A DNA stretch of 45,932 bases, from the NCBI GenBank assembly GCA_951801245.1, contig CATOMC010000015.1:1-45932 (forward strand), in the 5' to 3' direction. The stretch comes from an uncultured Lachnospiraceae bacterium. GTDB lineage: Bacteria; Bacillota_A; Clostridia; Lachnospirales; Lachnospiraceae. The notes under the pieces are model-generated. The model had not been told where the DNA came from and did no database searches. It worked only from the letters and a program-made list of their open reading frames with translations. Below, one piece after another: positions 8,362 to 16,789 of the stretch. Position 1 is the stretch's first letter; each line of letters begins with the position of its first letter. The translations under genes and the position numbers were made by a program.

Positions 8362-8748
8362 ATGGATATGGTAAGGATTGGACTAATAGGCATTGTGGGC
8401 GTACTGCTTGCGGTGTCAATAAAGAGTTATAAGGCAGAGTATGGCATCTACATCACCGTTGCCGTATGCCTGATTATCTTAGAATATATCATGCGTTATT
8501 TCATGCAGATATTGCTGGGAATCGAGCAGATCAGAGGATATTTAAATGAGAATTATCAATATCTTGCGCTGCTCTTAAAGGCTGTGGGAGCCACGTATGC
8601 CTGTGAGTTCTGTGCGGGAATCTGTAAGGATGCGGGATATGGAGGCGTTGCCGGACAAGTTGAGATGCTTGGGAAACTTTATATTCTCTCGATGGGGATG
8701 CCCGTACTGCTTTCTTTGATGGAAAATATTCAGGCGATCGTTAGATAA
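8362..8748 (+). CDS. spoIIIAD: Stage III sporulation protein AD
   Basis: This 128-residue integral membrane protein has about four hydrophobic segments and the family sequence LLLKAVGATYACEFCAGICKDAGY. It is a SpoIIIA channel subunit of normal length, 21 bases after spoIIIAC, with GAGGCGGAAAT upstream. Confidence 0.93.
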   Translation: MDMVRIGLIGIVGVLLAVSIKSYKAEYGIYITVAVCLIILEYIMRYFMQILLGIEQIRGYLNENYQYLALLLKAVGATYACEFCAGICKDAGYGGVAGQVEMLGKLYILSMGMPVLLSLMENIQAIVR

Positions 8749-8761
8749 GGAGACATGTGTT

Positions 8762-9823
8762 ATGATGGACAGCAGTCTGGTGTGGGAGGAAATGGATATG
8801 AACGCGGCTGCCCTGGATTTTGGGCAGTTGTTTCCGGAATTTACGTTTGACGGGAAGGAAGTATTCAGTTATGTCATGCAGGGAGAATTATGGGAGGCCG
8901 TCAAAGCACTGGGCAATGGAGTAACAGGCGCAATAGAATTCCAAAAAGGAGAACTGCGGACGTTGTTTCTGACCATTCTTATTTTGGGAATTGTGGCGGC
9001 ACTGTTTTCCAATTTTGCAGACCTTTTTAAAGATCACCAGGTATCGGATCTGGCATTTTATTTTGTCTATCTGCTGCTGATCGCGGTGCTCCTTAAGTTT
9101 TTTGTAGATGCCGGAACGATTGTCCAGGAGATTCTGCATAATGTGACCACATTTATACGGCTGTATATTCCCACCTATATGATCGCGGTGGGCAGCGCTT
9201 CCGGATTGGCCTCGGCTTCGGCCTATTATCATTTATTGCTGGTCGTAGTCTATCTGATCGAGTGGGGATATCTGTCGATCCTTTTGCCCCTTGTCTATGG
9301 ATATGTGTTCCTGACAGTTGTCAACGGTATCTGGATGGAAGAAAAGCTTGCACTCTTACTGGAACTGATCCAGAAGATGATTGGTGTCAGTATTAAGGTC
9401 ACATTGGGCGTTATCACGGGTTTTGGTCTTCTGCAGGCAATGATATCACCTGTTATAGATTCCCTGCAGTCTTCGGCCCTTAAGAAAGCCGTGTCTGCCT
9501 TACCGGGAATCGGCGGATTGTCGGAAGGTATGTTCGAGATGGTGATCGGATCGGCGGTACTTGTCAAGAACAGTATTGGCATCTATATCACGCTGGTACT
9601 GATTTTGTTGTGCGGCATACCGATACTGAAACTGGCTCTTGTGTCTTGTGTCATAAAGCTTAGTGCGGCGCTGATCGGGATTGTAAGTGACAGGCGTATG
9701 ATCAATTGTGCCAACAGGGTGGGAGACGGCAATCTGATGTTGTTAAAAATTGCCCTGGCCTCTGTGGGAATGTTTGTGATTCAGATAGCGATCATCACTT
9801 ATACGACAGGAAGGAATATGTGA
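8762..9823 (+). CDS. spoIIIAE: Stage III sporulation protein AE
   Basis: This 353-residue polytopic membrane protein has a soluble N-terminus (about 1-65) and roughly seven membrane segments. The family stretch ALPGIGGLSEGMFEMVIGSA is near residue 245. It is a large membrane subunit of the SpoIIIA channel. As I recall, B. subtilis SpoIIIAE is about 399 residues with an N-terminal signal peptide. Here no hydrophobic segment precedes residue 65, and the frame upstream runs back into spoIIIAD without a better start. The TGA overlaps the spoIIIAF ATG by one base. Confidence 0.95.
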   Translation: MMDSSLVWEEMDMNAAALDFGQLFPEFTFDGKEVFSYVMQGELWEAVKALGNGVTGAIEFQKGELRTLFLTILILGIVAALFSNFADLFKDHQVSDLAFYFVYLLLIAVLLKFFVDAGTIVQEILHNVTTFIRLYIPTYMIAVGSASGLASASAYYHLLLVVVYLIEWGYLSILLPLVYGYVFLTVVNGIWMEEKLALLLELIQKMIGVSIKVTLGVITGFGLLQAMISPVIDSLQSSALKKAVSALPGIGGLSEGMFEMVIGSAVLVKNSIGIYITLVLILLCGIPILKLALVSCVIKLSAALIGIVSDRRMINCANRVGDGNLMLLKIALASVGMFVIQIAIITYTTGRNM

Positions 9824-10410
9824 TGTTTGAGAAGATTAGAGAGATTGGCCTCTTTATGATTGCAGCCCAGGCCGTTATACACTTTGCACCGGAGAAACAG
9901 TATGAAAGGTATATTAAATTAGTATCTGGTGTTATTATATTGTTTTTGTTCCTGCAGCCGTTTATAAATCCTACGGGAAATCTGGAGGAAGAGTGGCAGA
10001 CAGGACTGGAGCAGATGGTAGAGAAATTCGAGAAAGAAAATCTCTGGCAGGAGAAAGGTCAGAGCGCCGATGATGCGGCACTGGCAAAGCTTGCAGAGGA
10101 AGTGAGATCCGATTTCAATGAGCAGATCCCAGAGGATGCATATTATGTCAGGTCGGTGTCGTTTATCCTGGAAGAAACCGGTTCCGAAGGCGTGTATGAA
10201 GGGTATCGCCCGCAAGTAAAGAGTGTGGAAGTCAGGATGGCCAAAAGGGGCAGAGAAGAAATCAATCCGGTTGTTGTGGAAGATATTGTGATCGGAGCGG
10301 AAAGAAAGGAGGCGGCTGCCGGGGAAGCGGCACGGTATCAGGAGATTTTTGCCGGGATTCTGGGCATAGAACCAGAGAGAGTGGAGGTGATATGTGTTGG
10401 AGGATGGTAA
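9823..10410 (+). CDS. spoIIIAF: Stage III sporulation protein AF
   Basis: This 195-residue protein starts MFEKIREIGLFMIAAQAVIH, followed by a second transmembrane helix (LVSGVIILFLFLQPFI). A soluble domain follows, ending AGILGIEPERVEVI, as in SpoIIIAF. It is anchored in the mother-cell membrane and belongs to the channel complex. I took the ATG at 9823, which overlaps the spoIIIAE stop and follows AGGAA; a longer in-frame start at 9706 lies inside spoIIIAE and has no ribosome site. The 3' end overlaps spoIIIAG by 17 bases. Confidence 0.93.
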   Translation: MFEKIREIGLFMIAAQAVIHFAPEKQYERYIKLVSGVIILFLFLQPFINPTGNLEEEWQTGLEQMVEKFEKENLWQEKGQSADDAALAKLAEEVRSDFNEQIPEDAYYVRSVSFILEETGSEGVYEGYRPQVKSVEVRMAKRGREEINPVVVEDIVIGAERKEAAAGEAARYQEIFAGILGIEPERVEVICVGGW

Positions 10411-11011
10411 GAAGCTGTTTGACAGGCTGACAGGAGGCAAAAAGCTGCGCAAGGACCAATGGATGATTGTCATACTTGTGGGAGTTCTTCTGTGTGTGAT
10501 TTCCCTGCCTGTAGAAAAAAGTGAAACAAAGTCCGGTATATCGGACAACATAAATGATAGGATTAGCAATCATACGGAGTCTTACGAAAATACATCCGGA
10601 GAGGATTACGTGGAAGCGTGGGAGAGGAAACTGGAAGAATCACTTCTATATATAGAAGGCGCAGGGCAGGTGAAGGTTCTGATCACGTTAAAGGAATCGG
10701 AACAGATGGTACTGGCGAAGGACGCAGCGGAGGACATTTCAGAGATGACGGAAGCTGATGCATCGGGTGGCAGCCGCCGGACCATGCAGAGCAGAATAGA
10801 GAGGAAGACGATCTACACCGTGAACGAACAGGGGCAGGACGTACCCTATGTGATCAAGACGATAACTCCTGCGGTAGAGGGCGTTGTAGTGATTGCACAG
10901 GGGGCGGATAAACCGCAGGTACGTCAGAATATAATCGAAGCAATTCAGGTATTATTTGATATAGACATGAATAAAATAACAATAGTTAAGATGAAAAACA
11001 ATAATCAGTGA
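10394..11011 (+). CDS. spoIIIAG: Stage III sporulation protein AG
   Basis: This protein of about 205 residues has one transmembrane helix (WMIVILVGVLLCVISLPV, about residues 22-39) and an extracytoplasmic domain. The domain contains YIEGAGQVKVLITLKESE and PAVEGVVVIAQGAD, matching SpoIIIAG, which forms a large ring in the intermembrane space. The start is GTG at 10394 or TTG at 10397; GGAGGTGAT at 10383-10391 is better spaced for the TTG. Confidence 0.93.
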   Translation: MLEDGKKLFDRLTGGKKLRKDQWMIVILVGVLLCVISLPVEKSETKSGISDNINDRISNHTESYENTSGEDYVEAWERKLEESLLYIEGAGQVKVLITLKESEQMVLAKDAAEDISEMTEADASGGSRRTMQSRIERKTIYTVNEQGQDVPYVIKTITPAVEGVVVIAQGADKPQVRQNIIEAIQVLFDIDMNKITIVKMKNNNQ

Positions 11012-11024
11012 AGGGGAGAAGAAA

Positions 11025-11741
11025 TTGAAAAATATGATCAAGAAGAACCAAATGATGATCACGGCGCTTGCGATTATGATTGCGGTAGCAGGTTATTTGA
11101 ATTTTGCAGGCACGAAAGTAACAGATGAAGAAATTATGTCCGTGAGCGGCACCGTTACGACAGACGAGGCAAAGAACATGGCCTTGGCAGAGGAAGAGTC
11201 AGATTATTCCGCGCTGATGGACCTGTCTGAGGAGGATATCGAACAGGCGTCCGGCGATATCGAAAGCCTTGACGAGGATGTTACTATGGTGGACAGCGGA
11301 AGCGTGGATGAAGAACTGGCGGAAGCACTGGCAGAAGAGCAGATGGATGAGGTGCCGGGCGAGGCTGTATTTACATCGGCGGGTACCACCAGTGAACTGT
11401 CCGGAGCCAAACTGCAAAAGGAACAGACCAGGGCGCAGAATAAAGAGACGCTTCTGGAGATTATCAACAATGAGAATATAGGTGAGACACAGAAGCAGGA
11501 AGCGGTCAACAGCATGATTTCCATGACGGATATTGCCGAGAAGGAGACGGCGGCCGAGATTCTTTTAGAGGCAAAGGGGTTTGATGATGCGGTTGTCAGC
11601 ATTGACGGGGACAGTGTGGATGTGGTTGTCAATACGGAAGAACTGACAGAAGCGCAGCGGGCTCAGATTGAGGACATTGTCATTCGTAAGACAGGAGTCA
11701 GCCCAGATGCGGTTATCATCAGCACGGTGAATACAGACTAG
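11025..11741 (+). CDS. spoIIIAH: Stage III sporulation protein AH
   Basis: This 238-residue protein has an N-terminal transmembrane helix (MMITALAIMIAVAGYLNFAG). A long acidic linker follows (about 40-120), then a C-terminal ring-building domain (NNENIGETQKQEAVNSM, AAEILLEAKGFDDAVV) as in SpoIIIAH, the partner of forespore SpoIIQ and a relative of EscJ/PrgK ring proteins. The likely start is TTG at 11025, seven bases after GGGGAG. It is last in the operon. The SpoIIQ gene is not in the window. Confidence 0.94.
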   Translation: MKNMIKKNQMMITALAIMIAVAGYLNFAGTKVTDEEIMSVSGTVTTDEAKNMALAEEESDYSALMDLSEEDIEQASGDIESLDEDVTMVDSGSVDEELAEALAEEQMDEVPGEAVFTSAGTTSELSGAKLQKEQTRAQNKETLLEIINNENIGETQKQEAVNSMISMTDIAEKETAAEILLEAKGFDDAVVSIDGDSVDVVVNTEELTEAQRAQIEDIVIRKTGVSPDAVIISTVNTD

Positions 11742-11769
11742 GCAGGAAGAGCGGGGCCGGGAGCCTGAC

Positions 11770-11798
11770 TGTTACAGCCAAAGGTGCCGGCGGTAACA
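11770..11798 (+). other. Imperfect hairpin between spoIIIAH and deoB
   Basis: TGTTAC (11770-11775) pairs with GTAACA (11793-11798), and inside it GCC (777-779) with GGC (789-791), separated by one mismatch. No T run follows, so it is not a standard terminator. It may mark the end of the spoIIIA transcript or be an RNA element; nothing identifies it. Confidence 0.3.
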
Positions 11799-11808
11799 AG
11801 TAGGTGCA

Positions 11809-11837
11809 TTGTGTATGTTTTTATGGTACTATATACT
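11809..11837 (+). promoter_or_regulatory. Candidate sigma-A promoter for deoB
   Basis: TTGTGT (11809-11814) and TATACT (11832-11837) are separated by 17 bases, close to TTGACA-17-TATAAT. It lies 59 bases before the deoB ATG, in the gap after the sporulation operon, and would give the housekeeping genes their own vegetative promoter. Confidence 0.5.
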
Positions 11838-11895
11838 CGTGTGGCATTTCATAGGGGTTACACTATGGTGAGGCCGCACAGGATGGAGGCAAAAG

Positions 11896-13047
11896 ATGAA
11901 GAGAGTTTTTTTAATCGTATTAGATAGTTTCGGAATCGGAGAGATGGAGGATGCAGATGCCTATGGGGATAAAGGTACGAATACCCTGCGGTCTGTGTCC
12001 TCAAGCTCTGCATTTGCCATGCCCAATATGGCGGCATTAGGACTTTTTAATATAGATGGTGTCACCTGCGCAGAAGGCGTGGAGAAGCCCCAGGCCAAAA
12101 TTGCGCGCATGAAGGAGGCGTCCAAGGGAAAGGATACTACCATCGGACATTGGGAGATTGCCGGCATACTGTCCAGGCAGCCGCTTCCCACCTATCCGGA
12201 TGGATTCCCGGAGGAAGTCCTGTCGGCCTTTCGCAAAGCCACCGGAAGAGGCGTACTGTGTAATAAACCCTACTCCGGCACGGAAGTCATACAGACTTAT
12301 GGGGATGAGCATGTGCGGACGGGAGATCTGATCGTCTACACTTCGGCGGACAGCGTGTTTCAGATTGCGGCCCATGAGGATGTGGTGCCTGTGGAGACTT
12401 TGTATGAATATTGTAAGGCGGCAAGGGAAATTTTGAAGGGCAGACACGGAGTGGGACGGGTGATTGCCAGACCTTTTGTGGGTGCAGACGGCAGCTATAC
12501 AAGAACTCCCAGACGACATGATTTTTCTCTGGAACCGCCGGCTGTGACGATGCTTGATCAGCTTAAGGATGCCGGCAGGGAAGTGATATCTGTGGGTAAG
12601 ATCAAAGACATTTTTGCCGGCAGGGGGATCACACAGGCCGTCTACACCAAAAGCAACGAGGAGGGAATCGAGAGGACGCTTGAATACCTGAGGCAGGATT
12701 TTGAAGGGCTTTGCTTTGTGAATCTTGTGGATTATGATATGCTTTACGGACACCGCAATGATATTGACGGTTATGCAAGGGAGCTTACTTATTTTGACCA
12801 GAAGCTTCCGGAGATTCTAAATGGTCTTTTGGAGGAGGATATCCTGATGATTACGGCCGATCATGGATGTGATCCGGGATATACGGTATCCACAGATCAT
12901 TCCAGGGAGCACACGCCGTTTCTGATGTATGGAAAGCATGTGGAGCCGGGGAATCTGGGTACCAGAGACACTTTTGCAGACATCGGCGCAACGGTGCTTG
13001 CCTATTTTGGAATCAGCCCGGAGTTTGTGGGAACATCTATGTTATAA
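11896..13047 (+). CDS. deoB: Phosphopentomutase
   Basis: The enzyme interconverts ribose-1-phosphate (or deoxyribose-1-phosphate) and the 5-phosphate, linking nucleoside salvage to the pentose phosphate pathway. The 383-residue protein starts KRVFLIVLDSFGIGEMEDA, with the metal-binding Asp10. TTIGHWEIAGI and ITADHGCDPGYTVSTDHSRE carry the other metal and active-site residues of the alkaline-phosphatase superfamily member DeoB. Length is normal and GGAGGC precedes the ATG. No nucleoside phosphorylase or deaminase gene is next to it. Confidence 0.95.
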   Translation: MKRVFLIVLDSFGIGEMEDADAYGDKGTNTLRSVSSSSAFAMPNMAALGLFNIDGVTCAEGVEKPQAKIARMKEASKGKDTTIGHWEIAGILSRQPLPTYPDGFPEEVLSAFRKATGRGVLCNKPYSGTEVIQTYGDEHVRTGDLIVYTSADSVFQIAAHEDVVPVETLYEYCKAAREILKGRHGVGRVIARPFVGADGSYTRTPRRHDFSLEPPAVTMLDQLKDAGREVISVGKIKDIFAGRGITQAVYTKSNEEGIERTLEYLRQDFEGLCFVNLVDYDMLYGHRNDIDGYARELTYFDQKLPEILNGLLEEDILMITADHGCDPGYTVSTDHSREHTPFLMYGKHVEPGNLGTRDTFADIGATVLAYFGISPEFVGTSML

Positions 13048-13069
13048 ATGCAGTGTGGAGGATAAAAAC

Positions 13070-14662
13070 GTGAATAATTATGCGGACGAAATTAACAGAA
13101 GAAGGACTTTTGCAATCATATCACATCCGGATGCGGGTAAGACGACCCTCACGGAGAAATTCTTATTATATGGCGGAGCTATCAATCTGGCGGGCAGCGT
13201 CAAGGGCAAAGCAACAGCCAGACATGCCGTTTCTGACTGGATGGAGATAGAGAAAGAGAGAGGTATTTCGGTCACATCCTCTGTGCTGCAGTTTGAATAT
13301 GGCGGGTTTTGTATCAATATTCTGGATACACCGGGCCATCAGGATTTCTCGGAGGATACTTACAGAACGCTGATGGCGGCTGACTCGGCAGTGATGGTCA
13401 TAGACGCGTCCAAGGGTGTGGAGGCACAGACACGCAAACTTTTTAAGGTTTGTGTGATGCGCCATATTCCGATATTTACCTTTATCAATAAGATGGACAG
13501 GGATGCCAATGATACCTTTGAACTTCTAGATGATATCGAAAAGGAACTTGGAATCGCCACCTGCCCTGTCAACTGGCCGATCGGTTCCGGGAAGAACTTT
13601 AAAGGTGTCTATGAGCGGGAGAGCAGGTGCGTTATCACGTATTCGGATACGGAGAAGGGAACCAAGGAGGGACATTCCACCAGAATCCCGGTATCTGAAG
13701 AAGAGACGCTGACGGCTCAGATCGGAGAAGAGAACAAGGCACAGCTTATAGATGAAATTGAACTTTTGGATGGCGCCAGTGCCCCCTATGATCTTGCTAA
13801 GATTCAGGCGGGCGATCTGACACCGGTGTTCTTTGGTTCGGCGCTGACAAACTTTGGCGTGGAGATTTTCTTACAGCACTTTTTAAAGATGACGACTACG
13901 CCCCTTGCGCGCAGGGCGGATATCGGGCTGATCGATCCGGTGGAGCATGATTTTTCCGCTTTTGTCTTCAAGATTCAGGCCAATATGAACAAGGCCCATC
14001 GTGACAGGATTGCCTTTATGCGGATCTGTTCCGGCAGATTTGATGTGAGTGAGGAAGTAAAGCATGTACAGGGCGGTAAAGTGATGCGCTTATCCCAGCC
14101 GCAGCAGATTATGGCCGATGAGAGAAAGATATTAAGTGAGGCTTACGCAGGAGATATTATCGGGGTTTTCGATCCGGGAATATTTTCTATCGGAGATACC
14201 ATCTGCATGCCGAAAGAGGAATTTGCCTATGAGGGAATTCCCACGTTTGCGCCGGAGCATTTTGCCAGGGTCAGACAGATAGATACCATGAAAAGAAAGC
14301 AGTTTGTCAAGGGGATTACACAGATTGCGCAGGAAGGCGCCATTCAGATTTTCCAGGAATTTAATACCGGTATGGAGGAGATTATTGTAGGGGTGGTAGG
14401 CGTGCTGCAGTTTGATGTCCTCAAATACCGTCTGGAAAACGAATATAATGTGGAGATTAAGCTGGAAAATCTGCCATATGAACATATCAGGTGGATTGAA
14501 AATAAAGAAATTGACCTGGACAAGCTGACAGGCACTTCCGATATGAAGAAGATTAAGGATTTGAAGGGAAATCCGCTTCTGTTGTTTGTAAATCCGTGGA
14601 GTATCGGTATGACGCTTGACAGGAACGAAGGATTGATGTTAGCAGAGTTTGGCAGGAATTAA
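13070..14662 (+). CDS. prfC: Peptide chain release factor 3
   Basis: This translational GTPase removes RF1/RF2 from the ribosome after peptide release. The 530-residue protein has ISHPDAGKTTLTEK (G1), ERGISVTSS (G2), DTPGHQDFSEDT (G3) and FINKMDRD (G4), which separate RF3 from EF-G, and the usual full length. The start is GTG at 13070, seven bases after GTGGAGGAT; longer in-frame ATGs lie inside deoB and would add a foreign extension. It begins 22 bases after deoB, so co-transcription is likely. Confidence 0.94.
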   Translation: MNNYADEINRRRTFAIISHPDAGKTTLTEKFLLYGGAINLAGSVKGKATARHAVSDWMEIEKERGISVTSSVLQFEYGGFCINILDTPGHQDFSEDTYRTLMAADSAVMVIDASKGVEAQTRKLFKVCVMRHIPIFTFINKMDRDANDTFELLDDIEKELGIATCPVNWPIGSGKNFKGVYERESRCVITYSDTEKGTKEGHSTRIPVSEEETLTAQIGEENKAQLIDEIELLDGASAPYDLAKIQAGDLTPVFFGSALTNFGVEIFLQHFLKMTTTPLARRADIGLIDPVEHDFSAFVFKIQANMNKAHRDRIAFMRICSGRFDVSEEVKHVQGGKVMRLSQPQQIMADERKILSEAYAGDIIGVFDPGIFSIGDTICMPKEEFAYEGIPTFAPEHFARVRQIDTMKRKQFVKGITQIAQEGAIQIFQEFNTGMEEIIVGVVGVLQFDVLKYRLENEYNVEIKLENLPYEHIRWIENKEIDLDKLTGTSDMKKIKDLKGNPLLLFVNPWSIGMTLDRNEGLMLAEFGRN

Positions 14663-14704
14663 GCAATCAACAAGTCGAATTGTGGGAGAGGAGGCAATTG
14701 GCCT

Positions 14705-15901
14705 ATGAAAAAAGCAGGTTTACTACTTACCGGTATGTTGACATTGACTGGCACATTGGCCTATGCCTGGCAGCAACTGCCCCATGAGGAGAGTGACTTG
14801 TACCGGCAGGCGGACCTGGGAGCGGAACAGACAGAGTATGAAGGGGCCGAACAGGTGATAAGGCAGGAGGATATCCAGATTCAGGTGTCTTTGGAGAACT
14901 GCTATGCCTATCAGAAACTGTCCGAGGAAGAACAGACAGTCTATCTGGAGATTCTGGATGCCTTGGTCAATTTCCGACAGGAAGTTAAATTATCTATTTT
15001 TGATAAGGAAAGAATAGCCCATGTTTTTCAGTGCGTGCTAAATGATCATCCGGAAATCTTCTATGTGGATGGTTACAGTTACACGGAATATACGCTGGGG
15101 GATGTACTCAAAAAGATTACCTTCACAGGGACCTATCGGTTTACACAGAGCGAAGTGGCCGAAAAGCAGGTGCAGATAGATGATTATGTAAACCAGTGTC
15201 TCGCCGGTATGCCGGAAGGGGCGGATGAATATACGAAGGTTAAATATATCTATGAGTATTTGATTCATCATACGGATTATGATGCTACGGCACAGGACAA
15301 TCAGAACATATGTTCAGTATTTATCGAGGGTAAATCCGTTTGTCAGGGCTATGCAAAGGCCACGCAATATCTGCTGAATAAGGCGGATATCTTTGCAACG
15401 CTGGTGCTTGGCCGGGTGATCGGCGGAGAAGGACATGCCTGGAATCTGGTACGAATCGATGGGGAGTATTATTATGTAGATGCCACCTGGGGCGATGCCT
15501 CCTACCAGGCGGTGGGCGGCAAAGACAGCTATCCCGCAGAGAAGATACCGACGATCAATTATGATTATCTGTGTGTGACTACCAAGCAGTTAGAATTGAC
15601 ACATACGCTGGACAACGTAGTGGAATTGCCGGAATGTACCGCCATGGATGCCAATTATTATGTGCGGGAGGGCGTCTATTTTACAGAGTGGGATGAGGAG
15701 CGGCTTGCACAGATTTTTGCGGACGGTTATGAGAAGGGCAATACTTACGTGACATTAAAATGTGCCGATTATGAGACGTATCGGCAGATGCAGACAGCCC
15801 TGATTCTGGAGCAGGGGATATTCCGATATCTGGAGTGCCCTGACGGCGCGGTGTCCTATACGGATAATGAAAAGCAGTACAGCATGAGCTTCTGGCTTTA
15901 A
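14705..15901 (+). CDS. Secreted transglutaminase-like protein
   Basis: This 398-residue protein has a signal peptide (about 1-21, KKAGLLLTGMLTLTGTLAYA, with AYA as likely cleavage site). Its transglutaminase-like cysteine-protease fold has the triad Cys213 (GKSVCQGYAKA), His244 (GEGHAWN) and Asp259 (YYYVDATWGD). Such exported proteins in Clostridia may act on cell-wall or surface proteins; the substrate is unknown. GAGAGGAGG precedes the ATG. The segment after residue 300 has no motif I know. Confidence 0.8.
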   Translation: MKKAGLLLTGMLTLTGTLAYAWQQLPHEESDLYRQADLGAEQTEYEGAEQVIRQEDIQIQVSLENCYAYQKLSEEEQTVYLEILDALVNFRQEVKLSIFDKERIAHVFQCVLNDHPEIFYVDGYSYTEYTLGDVLKKITFTGTYRFTQSEVAEKQVQIDDYVNQCLAGMPEGADEYTKVKYIYEYLIHHTDYDATAQDNQNICSVFIEGKSVCQGYAKATQYLLNKADIFATLVLGRVIGGEGHAWNLVRIDGEYYYVDATWGDASYQAVGGKDSYPAEKIPTINYDYLCVTTKQLELTHTLDNVVELPECTAMDANYYVREGVYFTEWDEERLAQIFADGYEKGNTYVTLKCADYETYRQMQTALILEQGIFRYLECPDGAVSYTDNEKQYSMSFWL

Positions 15902-15928
15902 ACGGAATAGGACTATGCAAAAAACAGA

Positions 15929-15948
15929 AATTTTGATATACTAAATCT
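15929..15948 (+). promoter_or_regulatory. Candidate extended -10 promoter of the yqhY-nusB operon
   Basis: TGATATACT at 15934-15942 fits an extended -10 (TGnTATAAT), with no convincing -35 at 17 bases. It lies 22 bases before the yqhY start and would drive the run of genes to argR or recN. Confidence 0.4.
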
Positions 15949-15963
15949 AAATGAGAGAAAGGT

Positions 15964-16362
15964 ATGGTTATGCTTATGGAACAGGAAATGACCAGGAACT
16001 CGTACGTGTTACAGGAAGATGAGAAGTTTGGAACCGTAAAGATTGCAGATGATGTGGTGGCTATGATCGCGGCTCTGGCGGCCACAGAGGTGGACGGCGT
16101 AGCGTCTATGGCAGGTAATATGACCAATGATCTGCTTAGCAGAGTCGGTGTAAGAAGCCTTTATAAGGGCGCAAGGGTAGAGGTGTCCAACAAAAAGGTT
16201 AAGGTGGAGCTTGCCATTACGATGGAGTACGGCTATAATATTCCGGCTACCTGCCAGCGTGTACAGAATAAAGTGAAGAGTGCCATAGAGAATATGACAG
16301 GGCTTGAAGTGTTGGATGTAAATATTCGTATCGCGGGTATTAATGTGACCAAAGAAAAATAA
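15964..16362 (+). CDS. yqhY: Asp23/Gls24-family protein YqhY
   Basis: This 132-residue protein has the Asp23/Gls24 fold motifs: GTVKIADDVVAMIAALAA, EVDGVASMAGN, VELAITMEYGYNIPATCQ and DVNIRIAGINV. In B. subtilis yqhY lies between accBC and nusB and affects acetyl-CoA carboxylase control. Here it is also directly before nusB (18 bases), but accBC are missing. AGAGAAAGG precedes the ATG; a second ATG at 15970 or 15976 is possible. Confidence 0.9.
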   Translation: MVMLMEQEMTRNSYVLQEDEKFGTVKIADDVVAMIAALAATEVDGVASMAGNMTNDLLSRVGVRSLYKGARVEVSNKKVKVELAITMEYGYNIPATCQRVQNKVKSAIENMTGLEVLDVNIRIAGINVTKEK

Positions 16363-16380
16363 GGCAAAGCGGGAGTTGAT

Positions 16381-16776
16381 ATGAGCAGAAGAGAGTTGCG
16401 GGAACAGATTTTCAAATTATTGTTTCGCGTGGAATTTAACAGGATGGAGGATATGCCGGAACAGGAACAGCTTTTTTTTGAGGATGAAGAAGCTGCGAAA
16501 GAGGACGATGCCGCTTATGTCTCCGAAAAATTCCGAAAAATTTCCGGGAAACTCGCGGAGATTGACGGTCAGTTAAATGAGAGAGCAGAGGGGTGGGATA
16601 CCACCAGAATGAGTAAGGTTGATTTGACCATTTTGAGGCTGGCTGTCTATGAAATCTGCTATGATGAAGATGTTCCCACAGGTGTGGCGATCAATGAGGC
16701 AGTGGAACTTGCCAAGAAATACGGGCAGGATGCATCTTCCGGGTTTGTGAATGGTATTCTGGCCAAATTTGCATAA
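16381..16776 (+). CDS. nusB: Transcription antitermination factor NusB
   Basis: This 131-residue helical protein has the NusB sequence SRRELREQIFKLLFRVEF at its start. At the end it has MSKVDLTILRLAVYEICYD, PTGVAINEAVELAKKYGQD and FVNGILAKF. NusB binds BoxA RNA with NusE/S10 for antitermination on rRNA operons. It is in the conserved yqhY-nusB-xse cluster; folD, which follows nusB in B. subtilis, is absent. Confidence 0.95.
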   Translation: MSRRELREQIFKLLFRVEFNRMEDMPEQEQLFFEDEEAAKEDDAAYVSEKFRKISGKLAEIDGQLNERAEGWDTTRMSKVDLTILRLAVYEICYDEDVPTGVAINEAVELAKKYGQDASSGFVNGILAKFA

Positions 16777-16789
16777 GGCAGGTGTGCAC

